From contig JBJHCV010000003.1 of assembly GCA_050486225.1 (NCBI GenBank), positions 186,001 to 250,000 of the forward strand: 64,000 nucleotides of DNA, written 5' to 3'. Below the pieces are notes generated by a model. That model saw only the letters and a list, made by a program, of their open reading frames with translations. It did not search any database and was not told where the DNA came from. This DNA comes from JBBDIX01 sp050486225. GTDB lineage: Bacteria; Actinomycetota; Nitriliruptoria; Nitriliruptorales; Nitriliruptoraceae. Both the position numbers and the translations under genes were made by a program. How positions within the stretch are numbered: the stretch's first letter is position 1; each line of letters begins with the position of its first letter. Positions 17,921 to 25,859 of this stretch are shown in pieces.

Positions 17921-19549
17921 GTGACCACCACAGGTACCGACGCGACGCTTCCCGCTGCGCGTCCCGGACTCGACCTGTACGACACGACCCTTCGCGACGG
18001 CACCCAACGCGAGGGCGTGACGCTGTCGGTCGAGGACAAGCTCCGGGTCGCACGGGGCATGGACGAACTGGGCGTGGCGTACATCGAGGGGGGCTGGCCG
18101 GGCGCGAACCCCAAGGACACGGAGTTCTTCGCGCGGGCGAGGGACGGCGAACTGCGGCTCGACACCGCGACGCTGGTCGCCTTCGGCATGACCCGTGGAC
18201 GGGGCCGTTCCGCGGGTGACGACCCCCTGCTCCAGGCGCTCGTCGATGCTGGCACGGACGTCATCTGCCTCGTCGGCAAGTCGTGGGGCTACCACGTCGA
18301 CGAGGCGCTGGGCGTCCCGCGCGAGGAGAACCTCGCGATGGTCCGTGAGTCGATCGAGCACCTGCGCGGGCTCGGGCGTCGGGTGTTCTTCGACGCGGAG
18401 CACTTCTTCGACGGGCATTCCCGGGATCGTGCGTACGCGCTCGACGTCGTGCGTGTCGCGGCGGAGGCGGGTGCCGAGTGTGTCGTGCTGTGCGACACCA
18501 ACGGTGGGGCGATGCCGTGGGACGTGGCCGAGATCGTGCGTGGACTGGTCGACGAACTCGACACGCAGGTGGGCCTGCACTTCCACGACGACGGTGGCTG
18601 TGCGGTCGCGAACTCGCTGCTCGGCATCGAGGTCGGAGCAACCCACGTGCAGGGCACCGCGAACGGACTCGGGGAACGCTGCGGGAACGCCAACCTGTTC
18701 ACGATCCTCGCGGACCTGCAACTCAAGCGCGGCCTGTCACTGGTGCCGTCCGACCGGCTCGAACGCCTGACGGAGATCAGCCACACGATCGCCGAACTGT
18801 GCAACCAGACCACCCCGTCGGTGTCGCCGTACGTGGGGCACACCGCGTTCAGTCACAAGGCGGGCCTGCACGCCTCGGCGTTGGCCAAGGCGCCCGACAT
18901 GTACCAGCACATCGATCCCGCCGAGGTGGGCAATCGGCAGCGGCTGGTGGTCAGCGAACTCGCAGGCCGGTCCAACATCGTGCTCAAGGCCAGGGAGTTC
19001 GGGCTCGAGATCGATGATGCGCAGGCGCGAGCGGTCCTCGCCGAGGTCAAGGAGCGCGAGTCGTTCGGGTGGAGCTACGAGGCCGCCGACGCCTCGTTCG
19101 AACTGCTCCTGCGGCGACTCGTCGGGGCGTTGCCGCCCTCCGAGGAACCGTTCACGTCGCTTCACTACCGGGTCAACGTGTCCGGAGGCGCGCAGAACGT
19201 CGTGCTCGGCGAGGGGCCGGCCGAGGCGATCCTGGCCGTCGAGGTGGGCGGCGAGCGGTGCCTGGGTGCGGGGGAGGGCAACGGTCCCGTCGACGCGCTC
19301 GACCATGCGTTCCGCAACGCGGTCAACGGTCGCTGGCCGCAGCTCGACCAGATCCACCTGTCGGACTACAAGGTGAGAATCCTCGAGGCGACGGCCGGGA
19401 CCGACGCGACCACCCGGGTGCTCGTGTCGTCCACCGACGGCAACGACGTGTGGGACACCGTCGGCGTGCACCAGAACGTCGTCGAGGCGTCGTGGATGGC
19501 GCTGTCCGACGCGTACACGCACGCGATCCTGCGCGTCGACTGGGAGTGA
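17921..19549 (+). CDS. cimA: Citramalate synthase
   Basis: The 542-residue HMGL-like enzyme starts with DLYDTTLRDGTQREG and has the CimA-type AEHFFDG and LHFHDDGGCAVANS motifs and NGLGERCGNANL. CimA (COG0119, CimA-like group) makes citramalate from pyruvate and acetyl-CoA for isoleucine synthesis without threonine deaminase. LeuA is already present elsewhere in the window, and the Ile leader argues against a second isopropylmalate synthase. The C-terminal regulatory domain runs from about 400 to 542. The GTG start follows GAGGACCAG. Confidence 0.93.
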   Translation: MTTTGTDATLPAARPGLDLYDTTLRDGTQREGVTLSVEDKLRVARGMDELGVAYIEGGWPGANPKDTEFFARARDGELRLDTATLVAFGMTRGRGRSAGDDPLLQALVDAGTDVICLVGKSWGYHVDEALGVPREENLAMVRESIEHLRGLGRRVFFDAEHFFDGHSRDRAYALDVVRVAAEAGAECVVLCDTNGGAMPWDVAEIVRGLVDELDTQVGLHFHDDGGCAVANSLLGIEVGATHVQGTANGLGERCGNANLFTILADLQLKRGLSLVPSDRLERLTEISHTIAELCNQTTPSVSPYVGHTAFSHKAGLHASALAKAPDMYQHIDPAEVGNRQRLVVSELAGRSNIVLKAREFGLEIDDAQARAVLAEVKERESFGWSYEAADASFELLLRRLVGALPPSEEPFTSLHYRVNVSGGAQNVVLGEGPAEAILAVEVGGERCLGAGEGNGPVDALDHAFRNAVNGRWPQLDQIHLSDYKVRILEATAGTDATTRVLVSSTDGNDVWDTVGVHQNVVEASWMALSDAYTHAILRVDWE

Positions 19550-19603
19550 GGGCACGGCCCTGCCGGTAGCGTGGCCTCGACCGTCGACGCGCAGGAGGAC
19601 GCC

Positions 19604-21028
19604 GTGACCCGTCCCGTGGTGGCCAACGTGCTCGCGTCGCGCTACGCCAGTGACGCGATGGTCCGACAGTGGTCACCCACCGCGAAGGTCGTCGCCGAGC
19701 GCGAACTCTGGCTGGCGGTGCTGCGTGCCCAGCGTGAACTGGGGATCGACGTTCCGGACGGCGTGGTGGAGGCGTACGAGGCCGTCATCCACGACGTCGA
19801 CCTCGACGCGATCGCCAAACGTGAGCGGGTCACGCGCCACGACGTGAAGGCACGGATCGACGAGTTCTGCGCGCTCGCGGGCCATGAGCACGTGCACAAG
19901 GCGATGACGTCGCGTGACCTCACCGAGAACGTCGAACAGCTCCAGATCCGGCGCTCGCTCGAACTCGTGCGCGACCGTTGCGTGGCCGCGCTCGCGCTGC
20001 TGGCAGAGCAGGCGACGGAGCACACCCGACTGGTGATGACCGGCCGAAGTCACAACGTGCCCGCGCAGGCCACCACGCTGGGCAAGCGGTTCGCGAACGC
20101 CGGTGAGGAACTGCTCGAGGCGTTCGACCGCCTCGAGCACCTCATCGACGTCTACCCGCTGCGGGGCATCAAGGGACCGGTCGGCACCCAACTCGACCAG
20201 CGTGACCTGCTCGGCAGCGACGCGCTCGTCGACGAACTCGAGGCCCGCGTCGCCACCCACCTCGGCTTCAGCCGACGGTTGACCAACGTCGGGCAGGTCT
20301 ACCCCCGGTCGCTGGACCTCGACGTGGTCGCCACGCTCGTACAGGTGGCCGCGGCGCCGTGCTCCCTCGCGACGACGCTGCGGCTCATGGCCGGCCACGG
20401 GCTCGTCACCGAAGGGTTCGGCGACGGGCAGGTCGGGTCGTCGGCGATGCCCCACAAGATGAACATGCGTTCCTGCGAGCGCATCAATGGCTTCGGGGTC
20501 ATCCTCGGGGGGTACCTGGCGATGGTGACCCAACTGTCGGGTGGCCAGTGGAACGAGGGCGACGTCGCCTGTTCGGTGGTGCGACGGGTCGCACTGCCCG
20601 ACGCGTTCCTGGCCATCGACGGCCTGTTCGAGACCCTGCTGACGGTGCTCACCGACCTGGCTGCGTATCCGCCGGTCATCGAACGCGAACTCGCACGCAA
20701 CCTGCCGTTCCTGGCCACGACGCGGCTGCTCACCGCGGCGGTCAGGGCCGGGGTGGGCCGCGAGACGGCGCACGAGGTGATCCGGGAGCACGCGATCGCC
20801 GTGGCGCGTGAACTCGCTGCCGGTGGCGAGCACAACGACCTGGTCGACCGGGTCGCCGGAGACGACCGCATCGGCGTGCCGCCCGGGGAACTGCGCGCGG
20901 TGCTCGACCGGCCGCTGGAGTTCGCGGGACGAGCGCCGGCCCAGGTCTCCGCGTTCGTGACTCGCGTCGAGCACCTGGTCGCCACCCACCCGAAGGCCGC
21001 CACCTACCGCCCCGGAGCCATCCTGTGA
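19604..21028 (+). CDS. purB: Adenylosuccinate lyase
   Basis: The 474-residue fumarase/aspartase-superfamily enzyme acts twice in purine synthesis (SAICAR and adenylosuccinate cleavage). The signature GSSAMPHKMNMRSCERI holds the catalytic serine loop; TSRDLTENVEQLQ and GRSHNVPAQATTLGKR contain the conserved histidines. It is in the long PurB subgroup. The GTG has a GCAGGAGG site. The last codons overlap the gltX start (GTGA), coupling the two. Confidence 0.95.
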   Translation: MTRPVVANVLASRYASDAMVRQWSPTAKVVAERELWLAVLRAQRELGIDVPDGVVEAYEAVIHDVDLDAIAKRERVTRHDVKARIDEFCALAGHEHVHKAMTSRDLTENVEQLQIRRSLELVRDRCVAALALLAEQATEHTRLVMTGRSHNVPAQATTLGKRFANAGEELLEAFDRLEHLIDVYPLRGIKGPVGTQLDQRDLLGSDALVDELEARVATHLGFSRRLTNVGQVYPRSLDLDVVATLVQVAAAPCSLATTLRLMAGHGLVTEGFGDGQVGSSAMPHKMNMRSCERINGFGVILGGYLAMVTQLSGGQWNEGDVACSVVRRVALPDAFLAIDGLFETLLTVLTDLAAYPPVIERELARNLPFLATTRLLTAAVRAGVGRETAHEVIREHAIAVARELAAGGEHNDLVDRVAGDDRIGVPPGELRAVLDRPLEFAGRAPAQVSAFVTRVEHLVATHPKAATYRPGAIL

Positions 21029-22590
21029 GTGTCCTGACCCCTCGGGTGCGGTTCTGTCCCGCACCCTCCGGCTGGCTGCACGTCGGCAGTGTCCGCGCCG
21101 CCCTCTACAACTTCCTCCACGCACGCCGACACGACGGCACGTTCGTGTTCCGCATCGAGGACACCGACGCCACGCGTGCGACCGACGAGTCGATGCGATC
21201 CATGATGGAGGCGATGCGGTGGATCGGACTCGACTGGGACGAGGGACCCGACGTCGACGGTGTGCCACGGGGTGCGCATGGACCGTATCTCCAGTCCCAG
21301 CGTGGAGACCTGTACGCGGCGGTGGTGCGCAGACTGGTCGACGTGGGCGAGGTCTATCCCGACTTCCGGTCGCCCGAGGAACTCGAGGTGTGGCGTGAGT
21401 CCCACCGGCGCGGTGAGGGAGAGGGGCCACCCGTCGTCAAGGCGCCCAACTTCGAACACACTCCGGCGGAGGTCGAGCGTCTCACCGCCGAGGGCCGGGT
21501 GCCGAGCCTGCGCCTGCGCACGCCGACCGAGGGGACCTTCGTCGTGGACGACCTCGTCCGGGGCGAGGTCCGCTGGGAGTGGGAGCAGATCTCGGACCCG
21601 GTGATCCAGCGTTCGGACGGGTCGGCCACCTACCCGCTGGCCAACTCGGTCGACGACGTCGCACAGGGCATCACGCTCATCTGCCGCGGTGAGGACCTGC
21701 TGTCGGTCACGCCACGTCAGGGACTCATCCACGACCTGCTGACGCGTGACGGGCTCGTCGACGAGGCACTCGCCGAGGTCGGCATGCCCGCGCGCGACCC
21801 GTCCTGGACCCGACCCGAGTCGTTCGCGCACCTTCCGATGGTGGTCGGCATGGATCGGAAGAAGCTCTCCAAGCGGCACGGATCCGTGTCCATCCAGGAG
21901 TTTCGCCGCAAGGGGTTCCTGCCCGAGACACTGCGCAACTTCCTCGCGTTGCTGGGCTGGTCGCCCCGCGACGGTCGCGAACGTCTGGAGGACGACGAGC
22001 TGATCGCGCTGTTCGACCTGTCGACCGTGGGGCGGTCCGCGGCTGCGTTCGACGAGGACAAGCTCACCGCGTTCAACGGCGACCGCATCCGTGACCTGTC
22101 CGTGGAGGACCTCGCCCGCAGGCTGGTCGAACACCTCGACGGCACGTTCGGGGAGCGGGCGCTGATCGACGCGCCGCCCACAGAGGGCCAGATGGACCGG
22201 CTCGTCTCGCTGGTGCCGCTGATCCAGGAACGGATGCAACGACTCGACGAGGTCGAGCGTTACGCGCCTGCGTTCTTCGTCGAGGACCTGGAGATCGACC
22301 CCGAGGCGGTCGCACGCGTGCTCTCGAAGCCGCCGGCCGTCGACGCGATTGCCGGCGCCCGGCGCGTGCTGGCCGAGGTCGACTGGTCCGTCGACTCGAT
22401 CGACGTGGCCCTTCGTGGGCTGGCCGAGGAGCTGGGGTCGGGCTTCGGGAAGGTCGCACAACCCATTCGTGTGGCGGTGACCGGGTCGACCGTCAGCCCG
22501 CCACTGTTCGAGTCGATCGAACTGATCGGGCGCGAGGTGACCCTCGCGCGACTCGACCATGCGCTGGGCGTCGCGCAGGCCGCCGCCTGA
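21025..22590 (+). CDS. gltX: Glutamyl-tRNA synthetase
   Basis: The 521-residue class I synthetase has a HIGH-like PSGWLHVGS, FRIEDTDATR, and a KMSKS-like KKLSKRHG, with the all-helical C-terminal anticodon-binding domain from about 340. It charges tRNA-Glu and, if the organism uses GatCAB, also tRNA-Gln. No GlnRS is in the window. It is coupled to purB and followed within 160 bp by the genes for its two potential substrates, tRNA-Gln and tRNA-Glu. Confidence 0.96.
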   Translation: MSVLTPRVRFCPAPSGWLHVGSVRAALYNFLHARRHDGTFVFRIEDTDATRATDESMRSMMEAMRWIGLDWDEGPDVDGVPRGAHGPYLQSQRGDLYAAVVRRLVDVGEVYPDFRSPEELEVWRESHRRGEGEGPPVVKAPNFEHTPAEVERLTAEGRVPSLRLRTPTEGTFVVDDLVRGEVRWEWEQISDPVIQRSDGSATYPLANSVDDVAQGITLICRGEDLLSVTPRQGLIHDLLTRDGLVDEALAEVGMPARDPSWTRPESFAHLPMVVGMDRKKLSKRHGSVSIQEFRRKGFLPETLRNFLALLGWSPRDGRERLEDDELIALFDLSTVGRSAAAFDEDKLTAFNGDRIRDLSVEDLARRLVEHLDGTFGERALIDAPPTEGQMDRLVSLVPLIQERMQRLDEVERYAPAFFVEDLEIDPEAVARVLSKPPAVDAIAGARRVLAEVDWSVDSIDVALRGLAEELGSGFGKVAQPIRVAVTGSTVSPPLFESIELIGREVTLARLDHALGVAQAAA

Positions 22591-22747
22591 CCTGGTACGT
22601 CGCGCGCCTTTGCGTGGATGCGGGCCGATGCATACCCTGCGGTCTGCGTTCCGGTCCACCGATCGGGCGATCACAGGTCACCTCTGCGCCACCAGAGCGT
22701 GCGTGACCTGCGCCCAACACCGTCGGCACCCCCGGTTCGCTGCCCTT

Positions 22748-22819
22748 TCGGGGGTGGTGTAATTGGCAACACGGCTGGTTCTGGTCCAGTTATTGAGGGT
22801 TCGAGTCCTTCCCCCCGAG
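22748..22819 (+). tRNA. tRNA-Gln (anticodon CUG)
   Basis: The cloverleaf can be folded by hand: acceptor TCGGGGG with CCCCCGA, D-arm GTGT-AATTGGCA-ACAC, anticodon stem GCTGG/CCAGT with loop TTCTGGT (anticodon CTG), and T-arm GAGGG-TTCGAGT-CCTTC. The discriminator base is G. No CCA is encoded (CTG follows). It lies 157 bp after gltX. Confidence 0.95.
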
Positions 22820-22893
22820 CTGGAGCACGTCCGCACCCGGTGCGGTTCGTCTCCCTGGTGACGCGAGCGCTACGCTCCGCGCGCCAGGCCTGC

Positions 22894-22969
22894 GCCCCCG
22901 TCGTCTAGCGGCCCAGGACGCCGCCCTCTCAAGGCGGTAACGGCGGTTCAAATCCGCTCGGGGGTACCA
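22894..22969 (+). tRNA. tRNA-Glu (anticodon CUC), CCA encoded
   Basis: Acceptor GCCCCCG pairs with CGGGGGT (a G-U first pair, usual for tRNA-Glu). The anticodon stem is CCGCC/GGCGG with loop CTCTCAA (anticodon CTC). The T-arm is GGCGG-TTCAAAT-CCGCT. Discriminator A is followed by genomic CCA. It lies 74 bp after tRNA-Gln, so both are probably on one transcript, ended by the hairpin directly downstream. Confidence 0.95.
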
Positions 22970-23030
22970 GCAACGCACCACGTCAGGGTCGGTCTTCGGA
23001 CCGACCCTGACGTGGTTCCGGGGCCGTTGC
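22970..23030. terminator. Very strong hairpin after tRNA-Glu
   Basis: A perfect 18-bp stem pairs 22977-22994 with 22999-23016, capped by a TTCG tetraloop. An outer 6-bp stem pairs 22970-22975 (GCAACG) with 23025-23030 (CGTTGC). It begins one base after the tRNA CCA and includes the stop region of the convergent membrane-protein gene, so it can end both transcripts. A UUCG cap makes this an exceptionally stable element. Confidence 0.8.
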
Positions 23031-23261
23031 TGATCCCCCGCCGTGGCGCCGAGGCGTACGCCCCGCGACGACCAGACACATGACGGCCGCCAGCAGGAAC
23101 AGCGAACCGATCGACAGGATCCCGGCGATCCCGATCGGCAGGAACAGGCACGCGGCGACGACGAGTGCGACGCGCCGCCGAGCCGGCACGGCGATCGAGA
23201 CCGCCACGGCACCGATGCCCGCGGCAGCCATGCCCCACAGGGCGACGGCGATCGGTGTCAT
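22983..23261 (-). CDS. Small hypothetical membrane protein
   Basis: The 92-residue protein has about three hydrophobic helices (4-24, 31-48, 52-66) followed by a positively charged Arg/Gly tail. No family is recognised. Its last 12 codons are encoded inside the terminator hairpin downstream of tRNA-Glu, so the tail composition is set by the hairpin. The start is ATG with a GGAG-like site upstream (GAGGAGGGGGCC). It may act alone; the neighbouring hydrolase is divergent. Confidence 0.6.
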   Translation of the reverse strand: MTPIAVALWGMAAAGIGAVAVSIAVPARRRVALVVAACLFLPIGIAGILSIGSLFLLAAVMCLVVAGRTPRRHGGGSATAPEPRQGRSEDRP

Positions 23262-23377
23262 GGCCCCCTCCTCGACAGGACCGGTCCCAGTCTGCCATCC
23301 TCGTCCGCTGGCCGACAGCGTCGGTCTGCTTCCCTGTGCACCGGAGTGCGGTGGGGTGTCGGCGGTCGCGAATCGGG

Positions 23378-24283
23378 ATGTGCATGTGGGTGCGTCGGTC
23401 TCGAGTCGTTGCCTGGTTGCTGTGGGCCGGTGCCAGGCTCACGGCTCCCGTCGCCTCGCGGGTCGCCGGTCGACTCGCCGCGGTCCTCTGGACGATCCCG
23501 TGGCAGTTCGCGGGACGCGGCGGCGTCCGTCCGAACCCGGCCGACACGATCGGCGGGCTCGACCCGGTGGGTGCGGTCACGGTGCCGATCCACCGTCGCG
23601 ACCGCGCCGTCACCCGTTCGCACGACGTGCGACTCTGGTCGGCGGGAGACGGTCCCACGGTGCTCCTCGTCCACGGGTGGAGCGACGACGCGCGCACGTT
23701 CTCGCCGCTCGCACGTGCACTGGCCGACCGCGGGCGGCGTGCCGTCGTGTGCGAACTGCCCGCACACGGATCGAGTCCCGGGACGCGCACGGACGGCCTG
23801 CAGGTCGCGCAGGTCATCCAACACGTCACCGACCACCTCGGTGCACGCGTCGTGGTCAGCCACTCCCTGGGTGCGTTCGCGACCATGATCGCCCTTGCCG
23901 ACGGGCTTCGGGTGGACGCTGCTGCACTCCTCGCGCCGGTCGTTCGGCTGAGCGACGCCGTCGACACGTTCGTCGGTCGCGTCTCACTTCCGGGGCGGTC
24001 CGACGCGGCCCTCCGGCATCACATCGAACGTCGCTACGGACCGGGACTGTGGGACGAGCTCGTGCTCGATCGCCGCGCCGCGGAGTTCGCGATGCCTGCG
24101 CTGGTCGTGCACGATCCCGACGACCGTCAGGCACCGATCTCGTCGGTGCGTGACCTGGTCGCAGCGTGGCCGGGTGCCCGACTCGTGGAGACGTCGGGAC
24201 TCGGGCACCGCAGGCTCGTCGACGACGAGCGAGTGATGCAGGAGGTCGTGGACTTCGTGACGTCAGTCGGACGCGGCACCTGA
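23378..24283 (+). CDS. Alpha/beta-hydrolase with N-terminal membrane anchor
   Basis: The 301-residue protein opens with a hydrophobic/amphipathic stretch (about 10-45), then an alpha/beta-hydrolase fold: oxyanion strand VLLVHGW, nucleophile elbow VVSHSLGA, acid in VVHDPDD, and histidine in GLGHRRLV. The elbow reads S-H-S-L-G where G-x-S-x-G is usual, still with a central serine. Probable esterase or lipase-like enzyme, substrate unknown. Start could be ATG 23378 or 23384. The 3' end overlaps the HXXEE gene by 21 bp tail-to-tail. Confidence 0.8.
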   Translation: MCMWVRRSRVVAWLLWAGARLTAPVASRVAGRLAAVLWTIPWQFAGRGGVRPNPADTIGGLDPVGAVTVPIHRRDRAVTRSHDVRLWSAGDGPTVLLVHGWSDDARTFSPLARALADRGRRAVVCELPAHGSSPGTRTDGLQVAQVIQHVTDHLGARVVVSHSLGAFATMIALADGLRVDAAALLAPVVRLSDAVDTFVGRVSLPGRSDAALRHHIERRYGPGLWDELVLDRRAAEFAMPALVVHDPDDRQAPISSVRDLVAAWPGARLVETSGLGHRRLVDDERVMQEVVDFVTSVGRGT

Positions 24284-24886
24284 GTCGGACCCGGTGGCGG
24301 GCACGCCGACTCGTGCCTCCTCCCGGCGGTCACCGCGCCACAGACGCCACATGCCCCACCAGCCGCTCGCTGCGATGAGCGGCACCGTCCACATGCCGGG
24401 GAAGTACCCGTACGGTTCGGGGGTCATCAGGGGGAACACGAAGTGGGCGAGTTCGAGCACGCCGAACCCGGCGAACAGCGTCCATGCCCCGTAGTACCCG
24501 AGAGGGTGTCCCCAGCGGACCAGCAGTGGGCTGAGCATCCAGGCGACCGACAGCACGACGAGCGTGACGGAGACAGGCGAGACGACGTCGACCGCCTGGT
24601 CACCCGTCAGCCGTTCGATCGCGCCGACGAAGTCGGCCACCTCCTCCTCGGTGCGGTGGACGGCGTACGCCACCAGGGCGACGACGTAGGGAACCTTCAG
24701 GGTGTCGAACGAGGCACGGTCGGGGACGGCGACCCACAGCACCCACCCCAGGACGAACCCGGTCGAGAACACGATGGCGACCAGCGTTCCCACGGCGAGC
24801 TGGCCGAGGACGACCATCGTCAGCGAGAACGCCGCACCGATGGCGACATGGAGGGCGGACGGGCGGCGGACGGACTCCGGGGGCAT
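24263..24886 (-). CDS. HXXEE-motif integral membrane protein
   Basis: The 207-residue protein has about six membrane helices. The HRTEE motif (about residue 80) and a later ELAHFVFPLMTP segment fit the HXXEE family, whose role is unknown. The conserved His/Glu residues within membrane segments suggest metal or proton binding (inference). The ATG start begins right before the first helix. The gene lies 46 bp after the isochorismatase-like gene in the same direction, so the two may be co-transcribed. Confidence 0.75.
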   Translation of the reverse strand: MPPESVRRPSALHVAIGAAFSLTMVVLGQLAVGTLVAIVFSTGFVLGWVLWVAVPDRASFDTLKVPYVVALVAYAVHRTEEEVADFVGAIERLTGDQAVDVVSPVSVTLVVLSVAWMLSPLLVRWGHPLGYYGAWTLFAGFGVLELAHFVFPLMTPEPYGYFPGMWTVPLIAASGWWGMWRLWRGDRREEARVGVPATGSDSGAASD

Positions 24887-24932
24887 CGCGCGCTCCTCGA
24901 TCACGGGTCTGCGGGCGACCGCCCCGCGCAGT

Positions 24933-25577
24933 TCAGGCGGCGGGCGTCCGTTCGGCTGTCTCGCGCCACAGGTCGGCGATCTCTGCGGTGGTGGCGACGT
25001 AGCCGAAGTAGCGGCGCATGTTCTCGAGCGTCGAGGCCTGCAGGTCGTCGCTGTCGGTGGCCGTGGCGTCGGACAGCACGAGCACGTTGAGGTCGAGCAT
25101 GTAGCCCTCACGCGCCGTCGTCTCGACACACACGTTCGTCTTCACCCCGCACAGCACGAGACTCTCGATCGACCGCGAGCGCAGGATCGTTCCGAGGTTG
25201 GTGCCGGTGAACGACCCGTAGCGGTGCTTGTTCACGACGTAGTCGTCCGGGCCGGGCGAGACCCGGTGGAAGTCCCCACCCCACGTCCCGTCGATGCAGA
25301 ACTCGTCGGTCTGGCCCTTGAGTTGCCGCCGGGCGAGGATCGCCGGCGACATGAACGGTTCGTCGTACACGTTGCGGGTGAACACGACGGGCACACCAGC
25401 GGCGCGCGCGACGGGCAGCAGCATCTCGATCTGGTCGATCGCGGCGGCTGCGCCGTCTCCTGCGCGACCTGTCTGCGCGAAGTGGCCGGCGGGATCGCAG
25501 TAGTCGTTCTGGACGTCGACGACGATCAGCGCCGTGCGATCCGGCCGGAACAGTTCGAGTTCGGGAGCGTGGGACAC
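24933..25577 (-). CDS. Isochorismatase-like cysteine hydrolase
   Basis: The 214-residue protein has the catalytic triad of the family: Asp in ALIVVDVQND, Lys in VVNKHRYGSF and Cys in GVKTNVCVETT, followed by the conserved VLSDATA strand. Relatives are nicotinamidases, N-carbamoyl hydrolases and ureidoacrylate or biuret hydrolases; none is clearly favoured. The GTG has GGAGAG upstream. It is divergent from the MmgE/PrpD gene and shares with it the 282-bp control region 25578-25859, so it may belong functionally to the adjacent catabolic island. Confidence 0.85.
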   Translation of the reverse strand: MSHAPELELFRPDRTALIVVDVQNDYCDPAGHFAQTGRAGDGAAAAIDQIEMLLPVARAAGVPVVFTRNVYDEPFMSPAILARRQLKGQTDEFCIDGTWGGDFHRVSPGPDDYVVNKHRYGSFTGTNLGTILRSRSIESLVLCGVKTNVCVETTAREGYMLDLNVLVLSDATATDSDDLQASTLENMRRYFGYVATTAEIADLWRETAERTPAA

Positions 25578-25738
25578 CGGTCTCTCCAGGTTCGGTGGCG
25601 GGCGCGACCCGTCGACGAGGACGTGTCTGGACGCGCCGCACACTACTGCGCACGCCGGTCGTGGGAACGGCCGGTTCGCCGCGCCACCCGGCGTGTCGTG
25701 CCGAGCGGCCTGTCCGTGTGACGCGGCCAGGGACTATC

Positions 25739-25760
25739 GTCAACACTGTCAACAATGTTG
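25739..25760. promoter_or_regulatory. Repeat-rich operator candidate in the divergent region 25578-25859
   Basis: Two GTCAACA direct repeats (25739-25745 and 25748-25754) overlap a perfect CAACA-A-TGTTG palindrome (25750-25760). Read on the minus strand they give two TTGAC boxes, which could serve as -35 elements for the isochorismatase gene. An 8-mer TGTTGACA recurs before tctC2 (28814-28821) and before the MFS gene (34350-34357). The rest of this 282-bp gap shows only an AGGAG site before 25860. Confidence 0.4.
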
Positions 25761-25859
25761 GAGCCCATCGATGGACCCGGCGCGACCGGTGCTCGGCGTG
25801 GTCCGGTGGGCCGCGACGCGCCCGTCGAACAGGACCGATTCGTACAGGAGCCCAGGAGC

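Noticed and set aside
24933..25577. Nicotinamidase (pncA) as a specific name
   Set aside because: The Asp-Lys-Cys triad is shared by the entire isochorismatase-like family, and I could not see the specific metal-binding Asp/His pattern of nicotinamidases.
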